In this document: positions 18,794 to 26,826 of the stretch, piece after piece
How the letters are laid out: the number at the start of each line of letters is the position of its first letter
How positions within the stretch are numbered: the stretch's first letter is position 1
NCBI RefSeq assembly: GCF_000193635.1
Contig: NZ_AEKT01000033.1
Span: 54,003-118,002, forward strand
Direction of reading: 5' to 3'
DNA: 64,000 nucleotides
From: Weissella cibaria KACC 11862
GTDB taxonomy: Bacteria; Bacillota; Bacilli; Lactobacillales; Lactobacillaceae
The notes under the pieces: generated by a model
What the model saw: the letters and a program-made list of their open reading frames with translations, nothing else
Database searches by the model: none
What the model was told of the DNA's origin: nothing
Translations under genes and position numbers: made by a program

Positions 18794-18890
18794 GTCAATA
18801 CAGTTATTATTATGCACAAGCCAGCAAAATTGTGCAAGAGGTTATGTTAGAATAGTAAAGATAAGTTTAAGAGAAGACGAGGATAACCGT

Positions 18891-19658
18891 ATGTTTAAGG
18901 ATAAACGGGTGATTGTTGCAGCCATTATGGTTTTAGCAGCGGTCGCAGTTGTATTTGCGATTGTCACGAATGGCACAAAAAGCAATGAATCAAATCGCGC
19001 TAAAGAGGCTTCTTCGACAGTGAAAAAGACGACAAAGTCATCGTCTGAAAAGACGGCTAGCGCTGCTAAGTCAGCTACCACTTCAAGTAAGCAAGCGCAT
19101 GACAAGGCATCAAGCAGTTCTAGCAAGGCTTCATCTTCATCATCAAGTTCGGCGAGCGCTAGTTCAGCAAGCAGTGCTGCTGATAAGTTTGACGTTGCTG
19201 CAACTTTGAAGGGCGTCGATGGAGCGCCGGCAGTGTTGTCAACGAACGTTGGTGCAACGTCAGCCCAAGTTGTGTTAGCTGATAATGCAAATCAGGATTT
19301 TGATGCCTACACAGGTGCTTATGCGAAATCAGCGGTTGCGATTTTGAAGGCAGCTGCCAAGACGGGTAAGATGACGGACATTTATGTGGCGCGTCAAGTT
19401 AAGTTGGAAGATGGTACTGAGTTTGCGGTTGCCGGTTATTGGACGGGTGATCAATTGAAGAATGCTGGGACCTTGGCAGACAATACGTCGATGAAGGATT
19501 TGTTGCTCAATGCAAGTCGTTACTATATCGGTGGCTCGGTCTGGGGTACGTTCTCACAACAACAAAAGAATGATTACACGAATCACCAACAAGGTGGTCA
19601 AATTGGTGATAATCAAGACTTTACCAAGTGGGTCACGTCAGGTACGACGAAACAATAA
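18891..19658 (+). CDS. Membrane-anchored Ser/Ala-linker protein of unknown function
   Basis: ATG 18891 after a GAGGATAA site. The 255-residue protein has an N-terminal membrane helix (about 8-25) with no clear cleavage site, a Lys/Ser/Ala-rich low-complexity linker (about 30-98), and a compact C-terminal domain of about 155 residues (ADKFDVAATLKG to the end) rich in Gly, Asp and aromatic residues. Topology is probably inside-out, with the domain held outside the membrane by the linker. I do not recognise the domain. The Ser-rich linker could be a target of the GtfA/GtfB-like pair in this window, but this is speculative. The gene stands alone. Confidence 0.8.
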   Translation: MFKDKRVIVAAIMVLAAVAVVFAIVTNGTKSNESNRAKEASSTVKKTTKSSSEKTASAAKSATTSSKQAHDKASSSSSKASSSSSSSASASSASSAADKFDVAATLKGVDGAPAVLSTNVGATSAQVVLADNANQDFDAYTGAYAKSAVAILKAAAKTGKMTDIYVARQVKLEDGTEFAVAGYWTGDQLKNAGTLADNTSMKDLLLNASRYYIGGSVWGTFSQQQKNDYTNHQQGGQIGDNQDFTKWVTSGTTKQ

Positions 19659-19662
19659 TATT

Positions 19663-19694
19663 AAAAGTCTGTGGATTTAGTCTGCAGGCTTTTT
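19663..19694 (+). terminator. Terminator after 18891-19658
   Basis: AAAAGTCTGTGG pairs with CTGCAGGCTTTT (some G-U pairs), followed by a T-rich run. It starts a few bases after the stop codon. Confidence 0.7.
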
Positions 19695-19706
19695 AATTTG
19701 GTGGAT

Positions 19707-19912
19707 GGGTCGTGCTACCGCACGAGCAACAGGCTTGGGTTGGCACCTCCGACTTTGTTCAAAAACTCGGCAACCGAATGGCGCGGACGCCATTCAGCGG
19801 GGCAAATAATTCCCCCTAAAGCCTTCAGGTCTGTGTGGGCTTGCCTGAATAGCGCCGGCCATGCGGCATGTTGCCGATTTTTGAACGCTTCGGAGCCAAC
19901 CCAAGCCTGTTG
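19707..19912. repeat. Long branched palindromic element, no gene
   Basis: CAACAGGCTTGGGTTGGC (19727-19744) is perfectly complementary to 19895-19912. Inside this 18-bp stem more pairs line up: TCCGA/TCGGA, GTTCAAAAA/TTTTTGAAC and CGGCAAC/GTTGCCG (arms 19748-19774 and 19870-19894). The centre holds hairpins GAATGGCG/CGCCATTC (19776-19795), GGGG/CCCC and TTCAGG/CCTGAA. A CGTGC-TACC-GCACG hairpin sits just outside (19711-19724). GC content is visibly above the surroundings. It fills most of the 394-base gap between two genes. It could be an unrecognised structured RNA or a MITE-like palindrome; no promoter, transposase or target duplication is visible. It does not match 6S, SRP or tmRNA features I know. 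Confidence 0.7.
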
Positions 19913-19997
19913 CGACAGCCAAGATGTTCTCTGTTAGTGTGGAGCAGATGTCGAGTAATGAATCTGTTGAACGCTGCAATTGACTCATACAAAGAAA

Positions 19998-20035
19998 AAC
20001 GCCTCAACTATTACGAAACAGATAGTTGAGGCGTT
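19998..20035 (-). terminator. Terminator of the hemolysin-III gene
   Basis: AACGCCTCAACTAT and ATAGTTGAGGCGTT form a perfect 14-bp stem. On the minus strand it is followed by TTTTTC, 18 bases beyond the stop codon of the 20053-20706 gene. Confidence 0.9.
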
Positions 20036-20052
20036 ATATTTTGATTACGTTA

Positions 20053-20706
20053 TTAGAACAGCATGCTGAAGATTGAAACGTACATTAAGGCAGCACCACC
20101 GAGGACAAATAGGTGCCAGTAGACGTGACTCATGGGCAACTTTGGAATTAAGTATACGCCGGCACCTAATGTGTAGGTAATACCACCAGCTAATAGCAGA
20201 TTAAATGCAAACGGTGTTAACGAATGGTGTAATGATGGAAAGGCTAAGATGATTAGCCAGCCCATTACAACGTAAATGAGGACCGACACCCAAGGCCAGC
20301 GCCCGACGAAGAATAGGTCGTAGACGATGCCGGCGATTGTTAGCCCAAGAATTGTGCCCCAAATTGGCCAGCCAACATTATGTGGTAAGAACAACCAAGT
20401 GTAGGGCGTGTAACTTCCCAAAATGACTAGGTAGATGCCAGAGTGATCTAGGAATTGAAATACCTTACCAGCTTTGGTGAAGACCAACGCATGAAAGAGG
20501 GTTGAAGCAAGCAGGAAAGTGATGATTGAAACCGCGTAAATCCAAAGGGCGGCCATTGTAAAACCGTCAAAGTCAGCGTGCATGCTTTCCCAAAGTAGCA
20601 ATGTTGCACCAACGACGGCGGCTAATACGCCAAGTCCGTGGGTGACGGCGTTTAGTGTTTCATAGGTAATTAAGTAACGGCGATTCTCATTTGTTAAGAC
20701 AGGCAT
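20053..20706 (-). CDS. Hemolysin III / YqfA family membrane protein
   Basis: I place the start at ATG 20706 (MPVLTNENRR), with GGAGG 9-10 bases upstream; the frame extends to 20751 without a site. The 217-residue protein has seven predicted membrane helices and the family signatures: ETLNAVTHGLGVLAA near the N-terminus with the conserved His, LDHSGIYLVILGSYTPY in the middle, and SHVYWHLFVLGGAALMYVSI near the end. The conserved His/Asp/Ser residues resemble the PAQR metal-site pattern. Despite the name, most bacterial members are not proven hemolysins. Monocistronic, with its own terminator. Confidence 0.9.
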   Translation of the reverse strand: MPVLTNENRRYLITYETLNAVTHGLGVLAAVVGATLLLWESMHADFDGFTMAALWIYAVSIITFLLASTLFHALVFTKAGKVFQFLDHSGIYLVILGSYTPYTWLFLPHNVGWPIWGTILGLTIAGIVYDLFFVGRWPWVSVLIYVVMGWLIILAFPSLHHSLTPFAFNLLLAGGITYTLGAGVYLIPKLPMSHVYWHLFVLGGAALMYVSIFSMLF

Positions 20707-20864
20707 GATGCACACCTCCGTGTTTTCGTTTTTTATTGTTGTAACTATCATAACGCGAACATCTAGTGTTGTAAACTAGATGAACTGAATTTTGACTTCA
20801 AATGGTTACTGACGGTCATTTTCTGTATACTGTATCGGTAGTGAAAATGTTGGGGTGAAAAATA

Positions 20865-21479
20865 ATGATGACCTTGTTGAAAGGCATGATGATTGGTTTT
20901 GCGTTCGTTGCACCAATCGGCATGCAAAATTTGTATGTGTTTAATAACGCAATGAACAATCGCTTGCGGCGGGCGTTCTTGTACGTCCTGTTTGTGTGGA
21001 TTGCTGATTCGGCGTTTTCAATGGCCGCGTTCTTCGGGATGGGGGCGTTGATTAGTTCTCATGATACGCTCAAACTAATTGTGATGCTGTTGGGGGGCTT
21101 GTTAGTAATGTGGATTGGTTACGGCATTCTACGAGGCGCCAATTCAGTGCAACTTAATACGCAGCAAAATGCTGTATCCTTGAAGAAGGCGCTGGTGACA
21201 GCGGTTATTGTGTCGTGGGCTAATCCACAAGCATTGATCGACGGTAGTTTGATGCTTGGTGCACTACGCGGAACTTTGGCAGATTCACAAGTGTGGCCGT
21301 TTATTATCGGTGTTATTATAGCGACTTTTATTTGGTTTAATGGCATCACGATTACGATGAATCTGTTAAAAGATCGGCTACCCAAACGAGTCTTGGTCTG
21401 GGTCAATATCCTTTCTGCAATCATTGTACTGGGATACGGCGTATACTTATTGGTAGAAGCAATCAGTATGTTAATTTAA
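20865..21479 (+). CDS. LysE family amino-acid exporter
   Basis: 204 residues, six hydrophobic segments, and the LysE opening GFAFVAPIGMQNLYVFNNAM with a conserved Pro-Gly-Asn-like turn. The central SWANPQALIDG matches the family's conserved mid-protein loop. Members export basic or other amino acids by proton exchange. The start ATG 20865 (or 20868) has GGGGTG upstream. It lies 16 bases before a tautomerase gene and is probably co-transcribed with it. The substrate cannot be told from sequence. Confidence 0.88.
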   Translation: MMTLLKGMMIGFAFVAPIGMQNLYVFNNAMNNRLRRAFLYVLFVWIADSAFSMAAFFGMGALISSHDTLKLIVMLLGGLLVMWIGYGILRGANSVQLNTQQNAVSLKKALVTAVIVSWANPQALIDGSLMLGALRGTLADSQVWPFIIGVIIATFIWFNGITITMNLLKDRLPKRVLVWVNILSAIIVLGYGVYLLVEAISMLI

Positions 21480-21495
21480 GAAATGAGGCGAAAAA

Positions 21496-21891
21496 ATGCC
21501 ATTACTACGATTTGATTTATATAAGGCAGGTTGGGAAGATAAGTCACGTGTGAAGCAACTGTTGGACTTATCATACGAAGTGATGCGTGAAACGTTTGGT
21601 GCGCCTGAAGGGGACCGTTACCAAATCGTGAGCTACCATGAGCCAGAAGATTTCATTATGGCAGACACAGGGCTTGGCTTTACGCGAACGAATCAATTTA
21701 TTTCTTTGTCAGTTCGTACGCGTCCACGCACAACTGAACAGAAGGAAAACTTCTATCGTGAGTTGGTGGCACGCATTCATAGCGATTTGGGGATTGATCC
21801 ACAAGACGTGATGATTAATCTGGTATCAAACACGGATGAGGATTGGAGCTTTGGTTTAGGTAAGGCGCAATTCTTGACGGGTGACTTGTAA
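21496..21891 (+). CDS. Tautomerase family protein
   Basis: 131 residues beginning Met-Pro-Leu-Leu-Arg. Removal of Met would expose the catalytic N-terminal Pro of the tautomerase superfamily. The length and the conserved stretches (GDRYQIVSYHEPEDF; DPQDVMINLVSNTDEDWSFG) fit the longer tautomerase_2 type rather than 4-oxalocrotonate tautomerase of 60 residues. TGAGGCG stands 8-10 bases before the start. It follows the LysE exporter closely. Substrate unknown. Confidence 0.88.
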   Translation: MPLLRFDLYKAGWEDKSRVKQLLDLSYEVMRETFGAPEGDRYQIVSYHEPEDFIMADTGLGFTRTNQFISLSVRTRPRTTEQKENFYRELVARIHSDLGIDPQDVMINLVSNTDEDWSFGLGKAQFLTGDL

Positions 21892-21898
21892 AGTTACA

Positions 21899-21927
21899 TT
21901 GTGACTAAAATTTATTTCTGTTATAAT
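21899..21927 (+). promoter_or_regulatory. Near-consensus promoter of the coiled-coil gene array
   Basis: TTGTGA, a 17-base spacer, and TATAAT preceded by TG one base upstream (extended -10). It starts 8 bases after the tautomerase stop codon and points to the array beginning at 22029. Confidence 0.8.
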
Positions 21928-21940
21928 GAATATATTAACG

Positions 21941-21974
21941 AAAGAGGTATCTGGCAATCGCCAGGTACCTCTTT
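21941..21974 (+). promoter_or_regulatory. 14-bp hairpin at the very start of the leader
   Basis: AAAGAGGTATCTGG and CCAGGTACCTCTTT pair with one G-U and a 6-base loop. The expected transcription start (about 21934) is only a few bases before the stem. The following bases are C/T-mixed rather than a T run, so it may protect the 5' end, attenuate, or act as terminator of the upstream gene. Confidence 0.65.
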
Positions 21975-22028
21975 CCTGCTTTAAGGGGATATAACGATAC
22001 CGTTAACAATTAACAGGGGGATGGCATT

Positions 22029-22340
22029 ATGGCAGAGACAAAAGAACGTTACGTGACATATGAAGAATTCAATGACTTCAAGCATCACGACTTTCAGGAA
22101 GTAAAGGATGACCTGAAAGATCTCCGCGAAGATGTCACCGAAATGCGAGCTGACTTGCGGGTTATGGATACTCGTCTGACAAACGTGGAGAAGACGCTCG
22201 AAACGTTTGCGACTAAGGACGAGATGCAGTTGATGTTCCATGACCACTCGTCAGCAAATCGAAAGGGAATGTATCGTGCACTCGGCGTAATGACGGCCGT
22301 CTTGGGCGTGTTAATGAGTATTTTGCAGTATTTAAATTAA
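22029..22340 (+). CDS. Tail-anchored coiled-coil protein, copy 1 of array
   Basis: 103 residues. N-terminal module MAETKERYVTYEEFNDFKHH, then heptad-type charged segment (about 25-75: VKDDLKDLREDVTEMRADLR), and a C-terminal membrane helix (about 82-101). No signal peptide, so it should be a tail-anchored protein facing the cytoplasm or a C-terminally held coiled coil. First of four tandem paralogues. Its 5' half is almost identical in DNA to copy 3, while its 3' half resembles copy 2. I do not recognise a named family; function unknown. Confidence 0.8.
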   Translation: MAETKERYVTYEEFNDFKHHDFQEVKDDLKDLREDVTEMRADLRVMDTRLTNVEKTLETFATKDEMQLMFHDHSSANRKGMYRALGVMTAVLGVLMSILQYLN

Positions 22341-22356
22341 ATGTAGGGGGGCTGTT

Positions 22357-22719
22357 ATGGCAAACAAGGAACGCTATAAGACGCAGACGACATGCAATGA
22401 TTTCAAGCATCACGATTGTTGAAAAATAAATGATAGCCTCAAAGAATGGCGTACAGACATGACCGAAATTCGAGTCGAGTTGACAAAAGCGCGTGGTGAA
22501 CTACGAATTTTGAATTGGCGCATGGCAAATGTAGAGAAAACACTCGAAACGTTTGCGACTAAGGAAGACATGCGAGTGATGCTGCGGGACGTCGTACAAG
22601 CTTTCCAAGCGGCCAATCGAGAGTCACGACAGAATTTTAGGAAATATATTTATCAAGCGACGGGGCTTATGACGGTGGTGTTAGGTGCGTTAATGGGATT
22701 CATACATTATTTCTATTGA
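22357..22719 (+). pseudogene. Coiled-coil array copy 2, interrupted by TGA
   Basis: From ATG 22357 (with AGGGGGG upstream) the frame gives MANKERYKTQTTCNDFKHHD, one more Cys, and then TGA at 22420-22422, where the other copies have Gln. The same frame continues with homologous sequence (KINDSLKEWRTDMTEIRVEL ... ATGLMTVVLGALMGFIHYFY) to a normal stop at 22719. An internal ATG at 22459 could restart translation and give an 86-residue coiled-coil/membrane fragment lacking the N-terminal module. The N-terminal motif is also altered (YKTQTTC for YVTYEEF), in keeping with relaxed selection. Confidence 0.8.
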
Positions 22720-22737
22720 TTGAACTATGGGGGATCT

Positions 22738-23037
22738 ATGACAGAGACAAAAGAACGCTACGTGACATATGAAGAATTCAATGACTTCAAGCGCCATGAT
22801 TTTCAGGAAGTGAAGGATGATATCAAAGATTTACGTGGTGAGGTGAAGGAACTACGTGGCGACGTGACAGAAATTCGGATTGAATTAACAGAGTTGCGAA
22901 GTGAGATGCAAGGAAGCTTGAATGTGCTTACGCAGCGGGTAGACGGCATCGTAGCCTCATTGAATTGGTATAAGTACGTTTTTGTGCTTGTGGTATTGGT
23001 GCCATTTATTGAACGGCTAATTTCAAAATTTTTTTAG
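22738..23037 (+). CDS. Tail-anchored coiled-coil protein, copy 3
   Basis: ATG 22738 with GGGGGAT upstream. 99 residues. The N-terminal 35 residues match copy 1 nearly exactly (TETKERYVTYEEFNDFKRHD). The coiled coil is extended by an extra seven-residue unit (DLRGEVKELRGDVTEIRIEL), and the C-terminal third (LTQRVDGIVASLNWYKYVFV to FIERLISKFF) belongs to a different type shared only with copy 4. One C-terminal membrane helix. Function unknown. Confidence 0.8.
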   Translation: MTETKERYVTYEEFNDFKRHDFQEVKDDIKDLRGEVKELRGDVTEIRIELTELRSEMQGSLNVLTQRVDGIVASLNWYKYVFVLVVLVPFIERLISKFF

Positions 23038-23058
23038 GTATTAATAAGGGAAAATATC

Positions 23059-23349
23059 ATGTCGGTAGAGACAAGGGGGCGTTATGTGACGGATGAGAAA
23101 TTTGAGGAGTTTACGGACCATGATTTTCAAGAATTAAAGCAAGGTGTCAAAGACTTACGCAATGCCGTAAGGGAAATACGGATTGATTTGAAGGAAATTC
23201 GCATCGAATTGACAGAATTACGTGGTGAGGTGAAGGCTCTGACACAACGAGTTGATGGCATCATTACCACATTAAACTGGTACAAGTACATCTTTGTACT
23301 GGTGGTTTTACTGCCGTTTATTGAGCGCTTGGTGTCACGCTTCATTTGA
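23059..23349 (+). CDS. Tail-anchored coiled-coil protein, copy 4
   Basis: 96 residues. It is the most diverged at the N-terminus (SVETRGRYVTDEKFEEFTDH) but keeps the heptad segment (VKDLRNAVREIRIDLKEIR) and the C-terminal type of copy 3 (TQRVDGIITTLNWYKYIFVL, FIERLVSRFI). It lies 21 bases after copy 3, so the array is one transcription unit. The T-box leader of valS starts about 45 bases downstream. Confidence 0.8.
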   Translation: MSVETRGRYVTDEKFEEFTDHDFQELKQGVKDLRNAVREIRIDLKEIRIELTELRGEVKALTQRVDGIITTLNWYKYIFVLVVLLPFIERLVSRFI

Positions 23350-23359
23350 GCGGTATGCC

Positions 23360-23388
23360 TTGCTTTTCTAACTAAATAAACGTAAAAT
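23360..23388 (+). promoter_or_regulatory. Promoter of the T-box-valS unit
   Basis: TTGCTT, a 17-base spacer (23366-23382) and TAAAAT at 23383-23388. The predicted start near 23395 agrees with the beginning of the T-box leader. Confidence 0.7.
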
Positions 23389-23394
23389 ATCGTT

Positions 23395-23636
23395 TATAGC
23401 AATTCACTAAAAAGTAAGTTAAACGTCGATTGTCCAGCGAGTGCACAGGTGATGAGAAGTGCATCAATCAGTTTAAGTGAAAGTAGTTAGTGGGCCGCAC
23501 CGGTGAACGTGAGTAGTCGATGCCGTGAGAAACGCGTTAAGTTCTAACGAGATAGCGGGAGTAGTCCCGTTAAATCAGGTGGTACCGCGATTAAGTCGCC
23601 CTGATCATACAAATTAGTATGGTTAGGGCGTTTTTT
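23395..23636 (+). promoter_or_regulatory. T-box riboswitch leader of valS
   Basis: The conserved T-box AGGTGGTACCGCG is at 23577-23589. It is followed by a terminator stem CGCCCT...AGGGCG (23597-23630) and six T. Upstream, 180 bases can fold into Stem I and the other leader stems (e.g. GATGAGAAGTGCATC region near 23450). By known mechanism, uncharged tRNA pairs with a specifier codon and the T-box bulge and prevents termination. The gene identity implies a Val specifier. GTA/GTC triplets lie near 23510-23520, but I cannot assign the specifier loop with certainty. The leader ends 53 bases before valS. Confidence 0.95.
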
Positions 23637-23689
23637 ATTTGCGACCATCCGTTATATAAGATAGCTATTATTCATAAGGAGAATTTCAC

Positions 23690-26353
23690 ATGCGCGAAAT
23701 TGATATGCCTGGAAAGTATGACGCTACTGCTGTTGAAGCTGGCCGTTATGACAAGTGGGTACAAGAGAACCGCTTTAAGCCATCAGGAAACGATAAGGCT
23801 CGTCCTTACTCAATCGTTATCCCACCACCAAACGTTACAGGTAAGTTGCACTTGGGACACGCTTGGGACACGACGTTGCAAGATATGATTATCCGTCAAA
23901 AGCGTATGCAAGGCTTTGACACATTGTGGTTGCCAGGAATGGACCACGCCGGTATCGCAACGCAAGCTAAGGTTGAACAACGTTTGGCTGAACAAGGTGT
24001 GTCACGTTACGACTTGGGTCGCGAAAAGTTCGTTGACCAAGTTTGGGACTGGAAGAACGAATATGCTGCAACCATCAAGTCACAATGGGGTAAGATGGGA
24101 CTTTCTTTGGACTACTCACGTGAGCGTTTCACGTTGGACGAAGGATTGTCAGAAGCTGTTCGCAAGGTCTTTGTGACGTTGTACGAAAAGGGCTTGATCT
24201 ACCGTGGTGAGTACATCATCAACTGGGATCCTAAGGCTCGTACGGCTTTGTCAGATATTGAAGTTATCCACCAAGATGATGAAGGTGCTTTCTACCATGT
24301 AAAGTACCCATTCGTTGAAGAAGGGGTAACTTACGATGGTAAGGACTACATTGAAATTGCTACGACACGTCCTGAAACGATGTTTGGTGACGTTGCCGTT
24401 GCCGTTCACCCATCAGATGAGCGTTACAAGGACTTGGTTGGTAAGATGGTGCGCGTACCACTTGTTGGTCGCGAGATTCCAATCATTGCCGATGAATACG
24501 TTGACCCAGAATTTGGTTCAGGAATGGTGAAGATTACACCAGCCCACGATCCTAACGACTTTGGTGTTGGTAACCGTCACGACTTGGAGCGCATCAACAC
24601 GATGAATGAAGATGCGTCAATGAACGAGCGTGCCGGCAAGTATGTTGGTATGGATCGCTTTGACGCACGTAAGGCGATCGTTGCCGACTTGCAAGCTGAA
24701 GGCTGGATGCTTGAAATTGAGCCAATCGTGCACTCAGTTGGTCACTCAGAGCGTACTGGTGTACCAGTTGAGTCACGTTTGTCAACGCAATGGTTCGTTA
24801 AGATGCAACCATTGGCTGAGCAGGCTTTGGACATGCAAAAGTCAGACGACCGTGTTGACTTCTACCCACCACGTTTCGAAGATACCTTCACGCGTTGGAT
24901 GGATAACATCCACGACTGGGTTATCTCACGTCAACTTTGGTGGGGACACCAAATCCCAGCTTGGTACCACAAGCAAACGGGTGAGATGTATGTTGGTATG
25001 GAAGCACCTGAGGATATCGAAAACTGGGAGCAAGACTCTGACGTTTTGGATACGTGGTTCTCATCAGCTTTGTGGCCATTCTCAACGATGGGTTGGCCTG
25101 ATGAAGATGCCGCAGACTTCAAGCGTTACTTCCCAACCAACACGTTGGTTACGGGATACGACATCATCTTCTTCTGGGTTGCTCGTATGATGTTCCAATC
25201 AAAGGAATTCACGGGTCGTCGTCCATTTAAGAACGTTTTGATTCACGGTTTGATTCGTGACGAACAAGGACGCAAGATGTCAAAGTCATTGGGTAACGGA
25301 ATTGACCCAATGGATGTCATCGAGAAGTACGGTGCCGATGCATTGCGCTGGTTCTTGGCAACTGGTTCAACGCCAGGTTTGGACGTTCGTTTCTCATACA
25401 CGAAGATGGACTCAGCTTGGAACTTCATCAACAAGATTTGGAACGCTTCACGTTACGTTATCCTGAACTTGGATGACGAAACGAAGGCTGAGTTGCCTGC
25501 TGACTTGTCAGTTTTGACGTTGGCCGACAAGTGGATTTTGTCACGTTTGAACGAGACAATTGCTTCAGTAACGAAGAACTTTGACAAGTTCGAGTTCGGT
25601 GAGGCTGGTCGTTCATTGTACAACTTCATCTGGAACGACTTCGCTGACTGGTACATCGAAATGACCAAGGAAACGTTGAACGGAAACGATGAAGCTGCCA
25701 AGAAGAATGTGCAAGCTGTTTTGGCTTACGTGTTGGACAACACATTGCGTTTGCTACACCCAATAATGCCATTCGTAACGGAAGCTATCTGGCTAGAGAT
25801 GCCACATGATGGTGAATCAATCGTGGTTGCTGCTTACCCAGAAGAGAAGGCTGAGTTGGATAACCCAACGGCTGAAGCTGACTTCCAAAGCTTGACTGAC
25901 TTGATCAAGGCTGTTCGTACGATTCGTACGGAAGCAAATGCGCCAATGTCAACTGAAATCGACGTTTTGATCAAGACGTCAGATGAAAACTTGGCACGCA
26001 TTTTTGATGAAAACTCAGACTACATCAACCGCTTCGTAAAGCCAAAGTCACTTGAAATTTCTGCTGATGTGTCTGCACCAAAGTTGGCGATGACGCAAAT
26101 TATTTCTGGTGCCGAAGTTTATGTGCCTTTGGAAGAGTTGATTGACTTGGATGAAGAAATTGCCCGTTTGCAAGGTGATGTTAAAAAGTTTGCTGGTGAA
26201 GTAAAGCGTGCAGAAGGTAAGTTGGGTAACGAAAAGTTCGTGAACAACGCACCTGAAGCTGTGGTTGCGGAAGAACGTGAGAAGCTAGCTGACTGGCAAG
26301 CAAAGTTGGCAGCAACTGAGTCTCGTTTGGCCGAATTGCAGGCTGCGAAGTAA
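23690..26353 (+). CDS. valS: Valyl-tRNA synthetase
   Basis: 887 residues, normal length for the bacterial enzyme, which charges tRNA-Val and edits Thr. Class I motifs are visible: the HIGH box as HLGHAWD (about 54-60) within [16 protein letters not shown], and the KMSKS box as [10 protein letters not shown] (about 528). The editing domain ([17 protein letters not shown]) lies between them, and a C-terminal coiled coil ([20 protein letters not shown]) closes the protein. AAGGAG precedes ATG 23690. Codon use is strongly biased, as expected for high expression. Controlled by the T-box leader upstream. Confidence 0.98.
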   Translation: MREIDMPGKYDATAVEAGRYDKWVQENRFKPSGNDKARPYSIVIPPPNVTGKLHLGHAWDTTLQDMIIRQKRMQGFDTLWLPGMDHAGIATQAKVEQRLAEQGVSRYDLGREKFVDQVWDWKNEYAATIKSQWGKMGLSLDYSRERFTLDEGLSEAVRKVFVTLYEKGLIYRGEYIINWDPKARTALSDIEVIHQDDEGAFYHVKYPFVEEGVTYDGKDYIEIATTRPETMFGDVAVAVHPSDERYKDLVGKMVRVPLVGREIPIIADEYVDPEFGSGMVKITPAHDPNDFGVGNRHDLERINTMNEDASMNERAGKYVGMDRFDARKAIVADLQAEGWMLEIEPIVHSVGHSERTGVPVESRLSTQWFVKMQPLAEQALDMQKSDDRVDFYPPRFEDTFTRWMDNIHDWVISRQLWWGHQIPAWYHKQTGEMYVGMEAPEDIENWEQDSDVLDTWFSSALWPFSTMGWPDEDAADFKRYFPTNTLVTGYDIIFFWVARMMFQSKEFTGRRPFKNVLIHGLIRDEQGRKMSKSLGNGIDPMDVIEKYGADALRWFLATGSTPGLDVRFSYTKMDSAWNFINKIWNASRYVILNLDDETKAELPADLSVLTLADKWILSRLNETIASVTKNFDKFEFGEAGRSLYNFIWNDFADWYIEMTKETLNGNDEAAKKNVQAVLAYVLDNTLRLLHPIMPFVTEAIWLEMPHDGESIVVAAYPEEKAELDNPTAEADFQSLTDLIKAVRTIRTEANAPMSTEIDVLIKTSDENLARIFDENSDYINRFVKPKSLEISADVSAPKLAMTQIISGAEVYVPLEELIDLDEEIARLQGDVKKFAGEVKRAEGKLGNEKFVNNAPEAVVAEEREKLADWQAKLAATESRLAELQAAK

Positions 26354-26510
26354 AAACAGAGCATAGAGTGTTGGTTTTCTTGCGGAGCAAGAAAATCGGT
26401 TATCCGGAATTAAGACGAAAATTTCTCGGTGCGCCACAGGCGTGCTGAAAATTTTTGACTTAATGCAGTGGTGACCGAAAACACGCCAGGCGTTTAAACA
26501 GAGCATAGAG
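26354..26510. repeat. Imperfect palindrome flanked by 15-nt direct repeats
   Basis: AAACAGAGCATAGAG occurs at 26354-26368 and again at 26496-26510. Between the copies lies an imperfect palindrome: GTGTT/AACAC at the ends (about 26368 and 26484), CGGTTATCC/GGTGACCG, TTAAG/CTTAA, and a central pair GAAAATTTCTCGGTGCGCC with GGCGTGCTGAAAATTTT. A perfect TTTTCTTGC/GCAAGAAAA hairpin (26375-26395) sits in the left arm. It starts directly after the valS stop codon. CGTTT/AAACG with six T (26491-26520) may be the actual terminator. No ORF. It could be a MITE-like remnant or a structured 3' UTR. Confidence 0.65.
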
Positions 26511-26664
26511 AAACGTTTTTTGCCTGAAGTTGCACCAGCCACCCTGAAATGAGATTGTTACTTCTAAAGGCTTGCAGGTCGTCGGTTTTTAGAGTATTAT
26601 CTTATATATTGTTAATAACGAATTTAAGCTGTTCGTCGTTACAATGTTAGTAAATTACACTTGT

Positions 26665-26698
26665 AAAAGCGCTGTTCACATTTGTGGATGGCGCTTTT
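26665..26698. terminator. Hairpin, possible bidirectional terminator
   Basis: AAAAGCGC and GCGCTTTT form an 8-bp stem with an 18-base loop, giving T runs on both strands. It lies in the 470-base gene-free stretch between valS and the metalloprotease. Apart from this, the palindrome at 26354-26510 and the promoter region near 26740-26771, I see nothing in that gap. Confidence 0.5.
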
Positions 26699-26826
26699 GC
26701 TATTCCTGTGCACTTTTGAAACAGTCAAAGCGTAAATTGTCCGTGCAAACGGCACTGATAACCGATATACTTACATTATGTCGGTTTAATAAACCGCGAA
26801 AGCGTAAGTAAGAGAGAGTGAGAACT

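Noticed and set aside
19707-19912. 6S, SRP, RNase P or tmRNA identity for the branched palindrome
   Set aside because: None of the landmark sequences of these RNAs (for example the SRP GGAAGCAGCC loop, tmRNA T-arm end) is present, and the multi-hairpin centre does not fit the 6S bubble.
19671-19937. Possible 88-residue ORF over the palindrome
   Set aside because: No ribosome site. The sequence is explained by RNA/DNA pairing and has unusual Cys-rich composition with no homologous look.
22420-22422. TGA read as selenocysteine in array copy 2
   Set aside because: No SECIS-like hairpin directly downstream and the aligned residue in the other copies is Gln, not Cys.
26354-26510. Insertion sequence after valS
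   Set aside because: No transposase ORF or terminal repeats of a known IS family; only a short palindrome with direct repeats.
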